A program made the position numbers and the translations under genes. A stretch of 64,000 nt of DNA from Polychytrium aggregatum. Lineage: Eukaryota > Chytridiomycota > Chytridiomycetes > Polychytriales. The stretch spans positions 620,001-684,000 of the forward strand of contig NW_026516220.1 of NCBI RefSeq assembly GCF_025602895.1, read 5' to 3'. Below, piece after piece: positions 43,201 to 54,710 of this stretch (within the stretch, counting starts at the first letter, position 1; every line of letters begins with the position of its first letter). The notes under the pieces were generated by a model. That model was not told where the DNA came from. It saw nothing but the letters and a program-made list of their open reading frames with translations, and did no database searches.

Positions 43201-44732
43201 GAGGCACCTCAGTCGTCTCTTGGTCGTGAAACCTTGCCACAAGGTCATGGTCCCCCAAGTCGGCATGGTATTCGCTTTTGGATCGCACTCCATAGACGTC
43301 TTCATCATCGCCATCGTCGTCAAGGACACCGACTCCCATACTTCCTGTGTCCGGCGGAGCGGTGCCGATAGATAGGGCCGATACCCATGGTCAATCGGGC
43401 ATCAAGCAAGTGTTGATATTCGTGCATCGTGTCCCCTCCTCCATTCCACCCGATTCCGCCCCCTGTGGTAAGGACAGCGCCTACCTTTGATTCCCATGAA
43501 TCGCTTCCCGTCGTCTTGAGGCCCTGATGCGCCTGGGCGTCCTGAGCCATGTGAACGACTGAACTCGGGAGCATTTTTGAGAGGATCAAACCCGATTCCA
43601 AACACATCCGTTTTCTGCTTCACGACAAGCAATGCTGTGTCGGTTGGCGCGAACGAATGCCCCGTCGCATGGATGTCGTCCTCATATGTGTCTGTGAAAG
43701 TGGCAGCGCCGGCGGATCAGCAATCCCAGATACCATCGGCAACCTCAGACACCATCGGCAACCTCAGACACCATCGGCAACCTCAGACATCACCACAACC
43801 TCAGACACAGCTGGGCTTCCAATGTCTCTGCCATCCATTGGGTCGGCCGGGCCTACAGAGCAGACGAGCACTCACCTCGGCTTCCATGGGCCTTGCGCTT
43901 GAACGAAACCCGTGCTCCGATACCCTGGCCTTCGCGCCAGCCCATTTGTCGCAGTAACTTGATGCCGATCGGGTCTGCCGTTGGCCCGATGAGATCCTCG
44001 ACCACGCTCGACGACAGAGCTAGAGTGCCGCCCTCGCTCTCGGACACAATCCCGGCTGTTATGGCCTTTCGTTTGAGGGCCTCGCGTTCTGCTGATCCGT
44101 ACTGTTCTGACAGGGCCAGGTTGCCTCTGCCGCCAGTGAACTCCTATTGTTCCAAGGGCAAAGAGACATGGAGTGGGGGTGAGGGGGAGGGATTCTCCCG
44201 GCGATTGCCCAGCGGCATTCAAAAACCAACCTCCAGATCTTCCTCGTCCATAAAGTCCTCCTTCGACTGACGGCCGACATTCGTGCGGCTGCTTCGCGAG
44301 GTCACGAACTGTTTGGGCTGCCATCCTTCCTTGGATCCAACGGTATTGAAGTGGCCGGCAGAGAATCCGCCAGTGAAGGCTCCATGAAATCTCTTGCGGC
44401 CCTGTTCGTCTCGTACCTGGATATGGTAGGTTGCGAGAGCGATTGCGGGTCAGATCCGGTGTCGCCGCTCGACGGATCCTTGAGCGGCCGCAGTGCCATC
44501 CAAGTCAACGTGAACTCGGTTTCATTATCCTGCACCCATGGCAACGCTCGCCCGAGCCCAATATGGAACCAGTGTCGCTGGGTACCTCCTGCTTCCACAG
44601 AGGCTGGTATGAATTGCGATCTTTTGCGCGGACTTGCGAGAGATCCTGAGGCTGTGGCGTGCCGATGGAGACATATGAGGGCTGCTCCAGGACGGAGGAC
44701 GGCGCTGGAGTGCGTTCTGAGCGGCGGGACAT
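40275..44732 (-). CDS. GPATCH1: G-patch domain protein GPATCH1 (spliceosome-associated)
   Basis: Nine exons: complement(join(40275..41294, 41537..42028, 42066..42209, 42514..42928, 43068..43344, 43485..43691, 43876..44143, 44231..44416, 44586..44732)), about 1040-1051 residues. Family landmarks in order: N-terminal [12 protein letters not shown] and VRDEQG + [23 protein letters not shown]-patch core [55 protein letters not shown]-like [30 protein letters not shown] and LLCKRFNV. The C-terminus is a Lys/Ser/Arg-rich, nuclear-type tail. GPATCH1 associates with catalytic spliceosomes. The acceptor at 42028 leaves a 37-nt intron; a downstream in-frame acceptor at 41992 (73-nt intron) is an equal candidate. 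All other junctions close in phase. Confidence 0.9.
42241..42380. repeat. 14-bp minisatellite in a GPATCH1 intron
   Basis: Ten essentially perfect copies of gtgctgggtcaaga lie inside intron 42210-42513. Confidence 0.95.
43732..43788. repeat. 19-bp tandem repeat in a GPATCH1 intron
   Basis: About three copies of accatcggcaacctcagac lie inside intron 43692-43875. Confidence 0.9.
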
Positions 44733-45132
44733 GCTGGACAGCGACGCTTCTTGCGGTGTGCGGGTTGTGATGGTGTCTGAGCAGACAGGCGGCGGTCGAG
44801 AGGGAAAGGGACGCATGGATGATCCCACACGCGACTCTCGCCGAGAACGCTCTCGCTCCGATGACCAACTCGATGCTGGTGGTATATCTGGGGAGCCAGT
44901 CGATCGATGACAACGGATGTCGACGGGGCGTGCTCGAGAATGCATTCCCGAGACGGGAAACGATCGCATGGCCGGTGCTGCCGATTATCGGGGCATCAGG
45001 GCTGGTTTGCTTTCCGCTGTGGCTGTATTCATGGCGATTTCCCAAAGAGCACCAAGCACCGTCGCCAAGAATGGCCTCGAATGCACATCGCCGATTCAAA
45101 CGAAGCGCACCGCACGATCATCTGTCTCTGCT
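44733..45132. promoter_or_regulatory. Upstream region of GPATCH1
   Basis: These 400 bases run from the GPATCH1 start to the LYS4 stop, both on the minus strand. It should hold the GPATCH1 promoter and LYS4 3' UTR. Nothing else is recognisable. Confidence 0.45.
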
Positions 45133-47838
45133 TCAGATGCGCTTGCGCACCCAGGCCTCCAGACCGCCCTCGACGACGAGCTCCTGGGCAGCCTTGCCCA
45201 CGGCAGGAGCTTGGTACACTCGTTTGCTGTCGGCAACCTTGACCTCGCCGCCGACAAGATCCCAGTCGACCTTCCAACCGGTTCGGCGAGTCAGCACGGC
45301 TGACTGCCCGCTGAAGGTCTTTCGCAAGTCCCCGACCAACACGGGGTGCTCCAGCACTGCCAGGCCGTTGTTGATGGCGTTGCGCTTGAAGGTCTCGCTG
45401 AAGGATCCAGCAACAACCAACTTGATGCCCGCAGCGAGGAGCGCCGTGGCGGCCTGCTCACGAGAGGAGCCCGTGCCAAAGTTGAATCCGGCAACGAGGA
45501 TATCGTTCTATCGAGCAGATCAGATGCCCGGGTATGAGCCTCCGCGGCAACGACGACCGCAGCCAAGAGAGGGCGAGCAGCGCATCCGACAGGGCAACAC
45601 TCACCTGCTTCACCAGCCCAGAGAAGGCGGGATCGTAGTTCTCCATCACCACCTTCTTCATCGTGTCGAGCGTAATGTCGTCCTGGTAAGTGTACTTGCC
45701 AGGGTAGATTCCGTCGGTGTTGAGGTTGTCGGCATCGACAAAGATCAACTCGCCCTTGAGATGGCGCTCGAATCCGGCCACAGTCTCGGGCTCAGCAGCG
45801 CTGGCACCGCTGGCGGCAGCCTGGGTCGGGGGCTTGTTGACTGTGATGGTTGACACAGGCTTGCTCCAGTACTTGATCGGGATATCCGTAATGGTCGAGA
45901 CAGGGTTCAGAGGCGGCAGAGATTGCGGCGATGCGATTCTGCCGAGGACAGCCGAGGCGGCCACAACGGCTGTGGGAAAGGCAAGGCGAAATGAACGATT
46001 AGCCCCACCATCTTGGCCGTGCGACTGCGTGGTCCTCTCTGGATCCTGGCGGTTGCCATCCCGATTCGTGGCTTACCTGGCGACGAGAGGTAGGCTTGTG
46101 CCAGCGGTGATCCCATGCGGCCCTTGAAATTGCGGTTGGTGGCCGAGATGCCAACTTCGTTGTCCTTCAGCAAACCCGTACCAAGACCTGTATGGCAAAG
46201 TCATTAGCACAGCGCATTGCCGCCGCATGCGTCCTCGCTTCCCCGTCCAACAAGCCCCAGGAGAATCGAACATACCGATGCAGGGACCACAGCCCGCCGG
46301 CAGAGGCCGTGCCCCGGCCTCCAGCAGAATGTGCCAGTCGCCAGATGCCTCGACTTCAGCCTGCACCTCCGTGCTCGCCGCCGCGATATAGAACTCGACG
46401 CCTTCGGCAATCTTTCTGCCCTTGAGGATCTTGGCGGCCGCGCGCAAGTCGCTGGCGCGCGAGTTGGTGCACGAGACGAGATAGGCTTTGTGGATGCGAA
46501 TGCTTTGCTTCTCGAGGTCGGCCAGGGACTGGGAGGCCTTGACCGAGTTGGGCCCCGAGATCCAAGGCGAGACGGTCGAAAGATCGAGCGAAAGCTCCTT
46601 TGCGTAGTAGGCATCGCGGTGGGCCTCGACGGGGTTCTGCTCGAGATGCTGGATGCGCTCGGGGTTGATGCGAGGGTGGGGCTTGCCGCCGAGGCGCTGC
46701 GAGAGCTGGGTGGCTCGGAACTTGTACCAGTCGAGCAGGCGCTTGTCGATCGGGAAGACACCGGCAAGGGCACCCCACTCGGTTGTCATGTTCGCGATGG
46801 TGAGGCGCTCGTCGACCGAGATGTTGGCGACACCAGGCCCGGTGAACTCGATGGCCGAGTTCAGGACCTCATCCTTGTTGAAGGTGCCGCAGAGGGTGGT
46901 GATGACGTCCTTGCCGGTGACGCCTTCGGGCAGCGAGTTGAGCAGATTGACTTTGACGACAGGCGGGATCTGCCACCAAGTGCGTCCCGTCGCCCAAATG
47001 GCGGCAGCATCCGTCCGGACGATGGGCGTGCCGAGGGCGCCGATACCGCCGTACATGTTGGAGTGTGAGTCCGAGGCAACGACCATGGTGCTTGGGAAAG
47101 CATAGCCCTCCTCGATCATGATTTGGTGGCCGATGCCACGGCCTGCGGGATAAAAGTCGACGCCGTGCTGAGCGGCAAATGCTTCAATCGAGGCATACTT
47201 GGCCAGGTTCTGTTTGGAGAAACAAAGTCCAGGCATTAGAATGAGCAGCACAGTTGCGATTTTGTCCTCTGCCCCGGCCGATACAGCACCTTTTCGGTTT
47301 TGTTCTGGACATCGTGGTCCAGTGTGAACACGGGCTGTCGCGGGTTGTTGAACTTGCCCGCACCGATACTCTTGAACCTAGACAGACAGTCAGGGCAGGT
47401 CAGGTTAGGGCAGGGCAGGGCAGGGAAGAAAAGCCTGAAAGGAACCAGCGGACGTGCAGTTCGATTTCAAAAGCACCATTGGATTGAAGCCGCTGACCAT
47501 CCGGGGCATGATTTCTGTGCGAGACAACCGTGGTGCGGATGCGACCCGAAGGTACTCAGGGTACTTGCTTCGAGACGGTGACTGGGAACTCACTTGCTCA
47601 TCACGGCACCGGTATTATCGTGGGTCATGACGTGCTCGGGCTGGATCGAAACAAAATCGCCCTGCTTGACAGATCCCTGAGCATCGACCGTGTAGGTCTG
47701 GACGATCTTCTCGACGAGGGTCTGAGGATGGGCGGCGCCATATCGCTGGGAGGTCGAGAAGCGTGCGAGACGCAGGCTGCGGGGATGCGGCTGGCGACGG
47801 GCGAGCACTGTTTGGATCTGGACAGAGACGAGCGACAT
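45133..47838 (-). CDS. LYS4: Homoaconitase (homoaconitate hydratase), lysine biosynthesis
   Basis: Six exons: complement(join(45133..45507, 45605..45969, 46077..46187, 46276..47209, 47290..47377, 47594..47838)), 705 residues, phases closing. This 4Fe-4S hydro-lyase interconverts homocitrate, homoaconitate and homoisocitrate in the fungal alpha-aminoadipate pathway, in mitochondria. The N-terminus ([20 protein letters not shown]) is basic and Ser-rich like a mitochondrial presequence. Aconitase-fold signatures: [50 protein letters not shown], and cluster cysteines C358 (LVSCTNSR), C418 and C421 (CGPCIG). The swivel domain carries [15 protein letters not shown]4 rather than aconitase is indicated by length and by segments such as [10 protein letters not shown]. 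Its start is head to head with A-T-R copy 2. Confidence 0.93.
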
Positions 47839-48808
47839 TGTTCTTGCGGCGGGGACGGGAATGCTGGACCAGCAGGCAAAGAGCAGGACGGGCGGAGGAA
47901 GAGGGATCGCGGCAGACGATCTGGCGGAGACAAACGAGATGAGATAGCGATACGATGCGCAGCACCAGCCAAATCGGAAACATCAGCCGACCGGCCTTGG
48001 CCGGGTCTGCATGTCGTGGTTGTGCGGTCGGCAGGGGCAGCAGCCAAGTGGAACTCTGCAGATCAGCTGGACGACGGCAAAGGACCTGTGTGCTGATCTG
48101 GAACAGATGGTGCGGGACTCGATGTGGATTCTCGCTGGATGGAGACCAGACCTGGCGACTCGAGTACGATGTATGAGGCACTCGAGTATCTCGACAGAGA
48201 GAGCGAGGTGCCAGGGTCCCTGGGGTTTTGATGGCCAGTGTCTGGCCGTGAAGACGAACGCACAATTGAACAGGAGCCGGGCATCGGAAGCAGCAATCAG
48301 GCCACTGGTTCGGGAGCGCCGAGGCACTCAGCATCCGCATCAACAATTGTCAACAGCGGAGCCAGATGGACTGGCAAGGCTGGAGACCGATCAGGGCTTG
48401 ACCAGCAGAACGAGGCCAGAGCACGAGGAGGCGGTCGACTTGTGGGATGGCGTGCATATCTGCAGCCAGACACAAACAAAGATATAAGAGTGTCGAACTT
48501 GCACATGTGTTCCCACTGAGTGAGCTGATCGCTGAACGAACAGTGGATTTGCAAGCAGCTTGCTGGGCGAGGCAACAGCACAGCATCGAGGGCAGCCGAG
48601 AGGAAGCAAGAGCACTCATTCAATGCAATTTGGCAAGCAGCCAGGCCAAAGGCGCTTTCCCTGGCTGCCCAGACGACAAAAGGCACTCCCTCACCCTTTC
48701 CCCTCGTCGTCGTTGTCTCGTTTTGCCCTTTCGGCTCCCTCCTCGCTCTCCTGCCCTCATCTGGCTTTGGCATCAACACCTTCGTCGCCCTCACCCCGCC
48801 TCTCCGCC
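47839..48808. promoter_or_regulatory. Shared divergent upstream region of LYS4 and A-T-R copy 2
   Basis: These 970 bases separate the two divergent start codons and must carry both promoters. I see no ORF with family similarity. A pyrimidine-rich run (about 48670-48800) leads to the A-T-R start. I did not find a clear palindromic operator, nor a repeated tgactc-type (Gcn4-like) site that I would stand behind. Confidence 0.5.
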
Positions 48809-51800
48809 ATGCTCAGGGCCATCTCCTGTTGTTTTGGAGGGTTCACAGACCCGGTCGACGACCGAGATGTCTCCCAGCAGACCCCTATCTCCCTCTACCA
48901 GCAGACCCACCCACCAGCAGCCCAACAGAGCCAGCCTCCTGTCTCCGAGCAGACCCAGGATGTCGTCGCCCAATCTGCTGACACTCAAACCCAGACCCAG
49001 ACCCCTGTTTCCCAGCAGCCAAAGTTCCCTCCTCCGCCCGATCCGTTTGGCCCTTGGCTCCATCCCGTCGAGTGTCTCATCAACACTGCTCGCGACGAGC
49101 CCGATGCCCTCTTGATCAACACTTACGAGAACGGTACCTCGGAGCGACTCAGCTATCTCCAGGTGTGGAAGCAAGCCTATTCCATCGCCCAGGCCCTCAA
49201 GGCTCTCCCTGGCTGGAACGATGACGGCCACGAGGCCATCGGCACCTTCTGTGAGGCCGAATCCAGCTGGGCGATTGGCTCGCTCGCTGTGTGGATGCTT
49301 GGCAAGTGAGTATCTCTGGTCTGTTGCAGCGATGTGATGTTGGGATGTGGAGCTATGAACATCGATTCAAGCAAGGGACATGTTCAACCCTTGTTCCGCG
49401 CCATGTCAAGGGTCGAGTCTCACCTGTCCTTTGAACTCCATCCAGGAAAACACTCAACCTTGCCCTCAACCTGCCACCTGCAGCCCGCGGGGCCCTGTGC
49501 GAGAGGTTTGTGCTGGTTGCTATCGTTAGGATGAGCAGGCTGGTCCGGGGGGTTGAATCGAGCCAGCTATGTCCGATCCCGATCTGGCACTCACATCACC
49601 AACCGACAGACATGCAATCAAGTACATCCTCCACCACTACACCAAGCCCGGCCGCACCGAAGGCGTGACTCTGATCGATGCTGCCACCTTCCCGGTGTTG
49701 GACAGCATTCCATCCCCGTCTCTCGATGTCTGTGAGCCGCTTGATGAGTTTGTTGCCTATTTGGGAACATCTGGAACAACTGGTATGTGAGTGGAGTATG
49801 AGAGTGCCTGGGATTGCTGACAAAGTAAGCCCCAGCCACAAAGGTCGAGCATGGGCAGTCGAGCGCGGGATGGTGGCTGCGATAGTTACGGTAGATAGCG
49901 AATTACCTGTTAGAAATGTGTTTGACCTGTGCCTCAATCCTCGATGCTGCTCCCTGATCAACCAAAACAGGCATTCCGAAGACGTAGGTGGCCTCGCCTT
50001 GATATCATTTCACTATGCACAGTATCAGCCCAATACTAACCCTGATGGCATGTCCATGATGAACATAGGTATGCCTATTCTCATAAGAGCACGAGAATGG
50101 CACGAACACTCATCGGAATACCGTGCTGTAGTAGTGCAATCTGTCAGGTATGGTTGATATATGACGTCGATCGGGATGAACGAAGGATGGCCGATCGCTT
50201 AACAGTATATTTTGCCAGTCGCCATCGTTTTCAGCCACTCTTGGAAGTCTGCTGTGCAATTTAAATCTCAAAGGATCCGTTTGGTTTCCCGAGCCCATAC
50301 CCAACACTGTCGACAAAGTCAAGAGTATTATCAAAATGTTCGATGATGGTGTATGGAACGTATATATGGTAGGTTATAAACACTATCGTATAGATTCCTT
50401 TATTCCCGGGCTGACAGATTGTACTTTGATACACTCTTCATAGACGCCATCGTTCATGAAGATGGTCATCAGTGTCGCTCAGACTCAGAACCCGAAAGTC
50501 AAGTGGAATGAGATGAGAAAAATAGGTTTGGGGTCAGAGCTCGTTCCGCCGAGTATCGTCCAAAACGTGAGGCGAGTGTTTCCAAAGGCCGATATCCAGA
50601 TCTTCTACGCATCCAGTGAGGTAAGAAGCCACAAATGGAGAATGCAGTCGACAATAGTAGGATGCACCTGTGTCACATTCTCACACTTCTCCTTCCAATG
50701 CCAGTCCGTTCTCCTTGGAGCAGCTTCTTTTCTCAACTATCCGGCCAGCGTCACCATGATTCCAGACAAGCTGGTTTACAGACTCGCGAAACCCGGTGTG
50801 CGCTGTATTCTCTTTGACGAGGAAGGTAACATTGTCGACCAGAAGGTCTCCAAGAGCGGTGTGCTTGGCTTTGCCGTCGACAAGGACCATCCCATCAAGG
50901 ATCACCCGAGCTTTGTCAGTGCAAATCCGAATGACAAGCTCGCCTCGTTCGGCTTCCTCGAGGATGGCTCGCCCCGTGTCTGCACCATGGACTGGGTCGA
51001 GATGGTTGGCGAGAAAGAGTTTACCGTCGTTGGAAGGTGAGGTCAATGGCTGGGTGTTGCATCTCTTATCGATGGCGAGTGTATATCTGGTATGCTGAGG
51101 ACCTCACGCCATCCTGTATCTGGGTATCTGGAGTACTCATGTCGTCCCGTATATGGGTATCTGGAGTACTCATGCCATCCATTCCCTCACTCCCTCGCTC
51201 TACACCATCACTCCAGATTCGACCAGAAGATCAAGGTCAACGGCGTCTATGTCGACCTCAACGCCCTCGAGGAGCTGGTTTACAAGCACATGCCTGATAC
51301 CATCAAAGACTGCACCTTTGTCCAAACCTCCGAGAAGGAGATCGTGATGCTCTACGTCGTTCGAAAGGGATCGGGCTTCAAAGTAACCCCCAGCGAGATG
51401 ATCCGCCGCACCGAGGAGCTATTTACCCTCGAGAACGTCGCCAAGTTCCCGATCCACAACGTCTTCGAACTTTACCAGTTCCCCTTCAATGACTCGGGCA
51501 AGCGCGACCTCAAGAAGCTCAGGCGTTTCGCCGAGCATGCCAAGTACTTTGGCGAGTCGGTTATCTATCCAACCCTTGACATCGTCAACACTCCCCTGTC
51601 CCGCACTGCCGCCAAGATCTCCACACTTGGCAGCCAGATCATCGACAATCCCGCCCTCGACGGCCGCAACTACTACATCGGCGGTGTCGGCTTTGACTCG
51701 CTGAGTGTCGGCCGTCTGGCTCTCGCCATCAAGGACGAGCTGGATGTTGAGATCTCACCGATGATCTTGCTGTCGAACGGAATGACGCCGCTCGATGTCG

Positions 51801-53388
51801 CCCAGTTGGTCGTCGACATCCTCGACGACAAACCGATGATTCCCCCGACCGTCCATCTGGCTGCCGAGGCCGCCAAGCTCGACGATGCGAGTGTGACGAC
51901 CGAGGGTCTTCCTCCGTTTGTCTATCCCAAGGACCCTCGCGGCATCGTCCTGACCGGTGCCACTGGCTTCCTCGGTGCCTTCCTGGTCTTTGAGCTGGCC
52001 CACAAGTTCCCTCGGGCCAAGATCTACTGCCTGGTCCGAGCCAAGGACGAGCAGGAGGCTGTCGAGCGCATCATCAGCACGGCTCAGAAGCTGGTCCTCG
52101 ATCCGAGCCAGAGAGCCTTCCTTGACCACAACCTCAAGTCTCGACTCGTTGGACTGTGCGGCAACCTGTCGAAGAACAAGTGGGGACTCTCGGACGAGCG
52201 ATGGAAGGAGATCAGCGAGGAGACCGACATGATTGTCCACAACGGCGCCGAGGTCCACTGGCTGTTTGACTATGACAGACTCAAGGGACCCAATGTCCTC
52301 GGCACTGCGACGGCCCTGAGACTGGCCACAACCCACCACCTGAAGCCGCTGCACTACATCTCGACCATCGGCACGATCCCGATGGCCAAGAAGGCAGACA
52401 AGCCGCTCGAGGAGAAGATCTACTCGGCCTGGAACATCTCTGGCGGGTATGGCCAGACCAAGTGGGTCTCTGAGCAGCTGGTCAACAAGGCACGATCCAG
52501 GGGAGTGCCGGTGACGATCATCCGCCCGGCCGTCATTGCCGGCGACAGCCAGTACGGAGGTGAGTCGAATGTGGTGTGGTGTGGTGGAGATGTGATGTGG
52601 TGGAGATGTCTCATTCATTCCCACGGACTGGCCATGAATCGATGGTCTCGATTGTCAAGTGGCACTCATCCACCAACTGACACCAACTGACACCTTCACA
52701 CCTCCATTGCTCCAGTGTCCAACTCTGATGACTACATCTGGCGATATGTCAAGGGATGCATCCAGCTTGGTGTTGCTCCGTCGTATGCCACTCTCGTCAC
52801 GATGACCATGGATCCCGTCGACCATGTTGCCAAGGTGGTTGCCGAGATTGCCGGCTCGGAGGAGTCCTTGTCCAAGTTTGTGTTCCACATCAGCGACTCG
52901 GAGCACAGGTGAGGAGTGTGTGATGTGGTGTGCGATGTGGTGTGATATGGTGTGGATGGTGTATTCTGACTCTGACGACTGACTCACTCACTCACTCACT
53001 CACTCACTCACCCAACCACTCAACCACCCAACCACAAAGTGTCCTCTCCGAGACCAAGCTGTTTGAGATTGTCAATGCCTTTGGCTGGCCCGTCCTCTTT
53101 GAAACTCGTGAAAAGTTCAAGTATATTCTTTCCACCAACCCCTTGTTTGACCAAAATGCCCTGTCCCCGCTCATGCACATGATGATGGACATGTCCTTCA
53201 AGCTCGACAACGCCAACACCCGCTCGATCTACCCGACTCCCTGTCCCTCGACTGTGCTGATCGCCAAGAAGTGTCTCAGCTACTTGAACCACGCCCACTT
53301 CCTTCCCAACCCCATCCAGCCGTCGAGCGAGCTGAAGGACGACGAGTATCCCGAAGTCAGCATCTTCACCCGCACCGGCCGCAACTGA
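48809..53388 (+). CDS. NRPS-like adenylation / carrier / terminal reductase (A-T-R) enzyme, copy 2
   Basis: Eleven exons: join(48809..49305, 49446..49505, 49610..49782, 49971..49983, 50069..50147, 50219..50368, 50444..50620, 50705..51036, 51217..52559, 52716..52908, 53040..53388), 1121 residues. It has the same chemistry and layout as copy 1: A3 TSGTTG plus IPKT from a 13-nt microexon, YASSE at the A5 position, FDQKIKVNG near A8, carrier serine S655 in GFDSLS, Rossmann TGATGFLG at about 740 and Y905xxxK909 in YGQTK. Six exons match copy 1 in length exactly or within 6 nt (60, 13, 177, 332, 193, 349). One extra intron (50148-50218) splits the exon that is single in copy 1. A TACTAAC branch point precedes the 50069 acceptor. 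The N-terminus MLRAISCCFGGF resembles that of copy 1. The substrate is unknown; the LYS4 neighbour makes a lysine-pathway acid a hypothesis only. Confidence 0.88.
49971..49983 (+). other. 13-nt microexon of A-T-R copy 2 (adenylation A3 core)
   Basis: GCATTCCGAAGAC lies between an ACAG acceptor and a GTAGGT donor. It completes Gly-Ile-Pro-Lys-Thr after TSGTTG, in the same position, length and phase as the microexon at 13108-13120. Without it the frame meets a stop at once. Confidence 0.85.
52977..53013. repeat. Tetranucleotide (actc) repeat in last intron of A-T-R copy 2
   Basis: About eight copies of actc lie in intron 52909-53039, preceded by imperfect gtgtgatgtg-type repeats from the donor side. 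Confidence 0.85.
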
Positions 53389-53973
53389 TCAGCGGAGGTG
53401 ATTCAGCAATAGATTGATCAGGTTGTTTCGTTCCTCTTGTGCTCCGTACGAGTCTCTTCTTTCATTTCCTTTCTTTTCATCTATAAACGGCGGATCACTC
53501 GATTGATCCGCTCCCTTCGCTTCCATGATGTTGGTCTTTGGTCAAGTCCTGTCTAAGTCTTGTGATGTGAACACGATTGATATGGTGAGACTGACCGTGA
53601 CAGGACAGCGAACTTCCCGGACCGCACTGGTATTGCCTTCTGCAGCCCATTGTGGTCATATCGACGATGGGACTCGATCCTCGGATGATGGTTGTCGCAT
53701 CTGTGGTTCGGGCACACCTATCCATTCCAGTGACTGTCATCTTCCCAGACGATTTGGAAAGTGATCGCCACAGGTCGTCACGGACGGCGCACAGACACGA
53801 GTGAGTGAACGATCAGGAGAGAAGCAAGGACACAATGCAGGCCGAGAGGGAGAGCGACAGAGATGAGTGGGAGTGCCCGTTCTCATGTCTCTCCTGTTGC
53901 TTGATCAAGGATTGATTCCTTTGTCGTCCATTGGCAGCCAGGGTATCCATCATCTGGCGACAGGATCCCAATC
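53389..53973. other. Intergenic region 3' of A-T-R copy 2
   Basis: This is the 3' flank of the A-T-R gene up to the LINE remnant. I see T-rich sequence just after the stop (53420-53480) that probably belongs to the 3' UTR, and no gene. Confidence 0.45.
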
Positions 53974-54422
53974 CACGGGTGCTGTTCGGTGAACATCATC
54001 TCGCACTTCGGGGGCGAGAACTGGTATCGGTTCTCGATGCTGCGGGCCTCGCAGATGTCGAGGAGGCGCTGGGTCTGGTTGGGGCGGCAGATGAGCACCC
54101 CATCGTCGGCAAACCACAGCGAGTTGACCTGGACGGGTCGTCCTCGGGTGGTGGTTAGGGTCGTTCCACCGTCTGCCCGGAGTTTCCCAGGGAGGTCGTC
54201 GATGAACACGCTGAACATCAGCGGGCTCAGGACCGATCCTTGGATCAGTCCCTTCTGCAGCCAGACCGGATTGGACCGACGACTCTTGCTAACGACTTGA
54301 ATCTTCACATCGTCGAACATGGCCTTCAAGAGCCTGAGGGTGATCGTACACGGGGTGCGCTCTTCAATCTTGTCCCAGAACTTCTCCCTCCAGACAGTGT
54401 CGTAGGCGCCTTGATGTCGAGG
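53974..54422 (-). mobile_element. Degenerate LINE reverse transcriptase fragment
   Basis: About 450 bases are nearly identical to about 62712-63158 of the longer LINE ORF at the right edge. They encode the central RT part: YDTVWREKFWDKIEERTP, GLIQGSVLSPLMFSVFIDDL and the catalytic FADDGVL. Both ends are cut off abruptly, and one base is missing in the stretch gtcgtaggcgcc compared with the longer copy (gtcgtaggccgcc), which breaks the frame at the 5' side. There is no endonuclease, no poly-A and no obvious target duplication. It is a dead remnant, not a gene. Confidence 0.88.
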
Positions 54423-54710
54423 GGATGAGTGTAACCGAGGGGTCAAGAATGGACAAAGATTGGATCGCCTATAGTGAGGTGCGTCTGGCCTTGGACGACG
54501 AGAATGGAGAATCTGATTCCATGTTCAATATCTGTGGCAGTGCGTGTGGCAGTGCAGGAGCAACAACGAGTCCAGCCATCAAACCATCGGATCGAGCCAG
54601 GCTTGTGTGTGTGTGTTCGATGGCCAGTGTTTGGTTTGCTTCGACACAAATTCCCTCACTGTCTCCTGTCCAGCTCCGTCACCACTTGTCTCCATCCAGT
54701 CTCCGTCAAC

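Noticed and set aside
44302-45099. 265-residue minus-strand ORF as a separate gene
   Set aside because: It overlaps the true GPATCH1 exon 1 (44586-44732) and exon 2 in other frames; the family alignment supports the spliced frame.
48809-53388. Calling A-T-R copy 2 LYS2
   Set aside because: Domain order fits, and LYS4 is adjacent, but the adenylation domain is shortened and LYS2-specific N-terminal sequence is not seen. An unspecific A-T-R name is safer.
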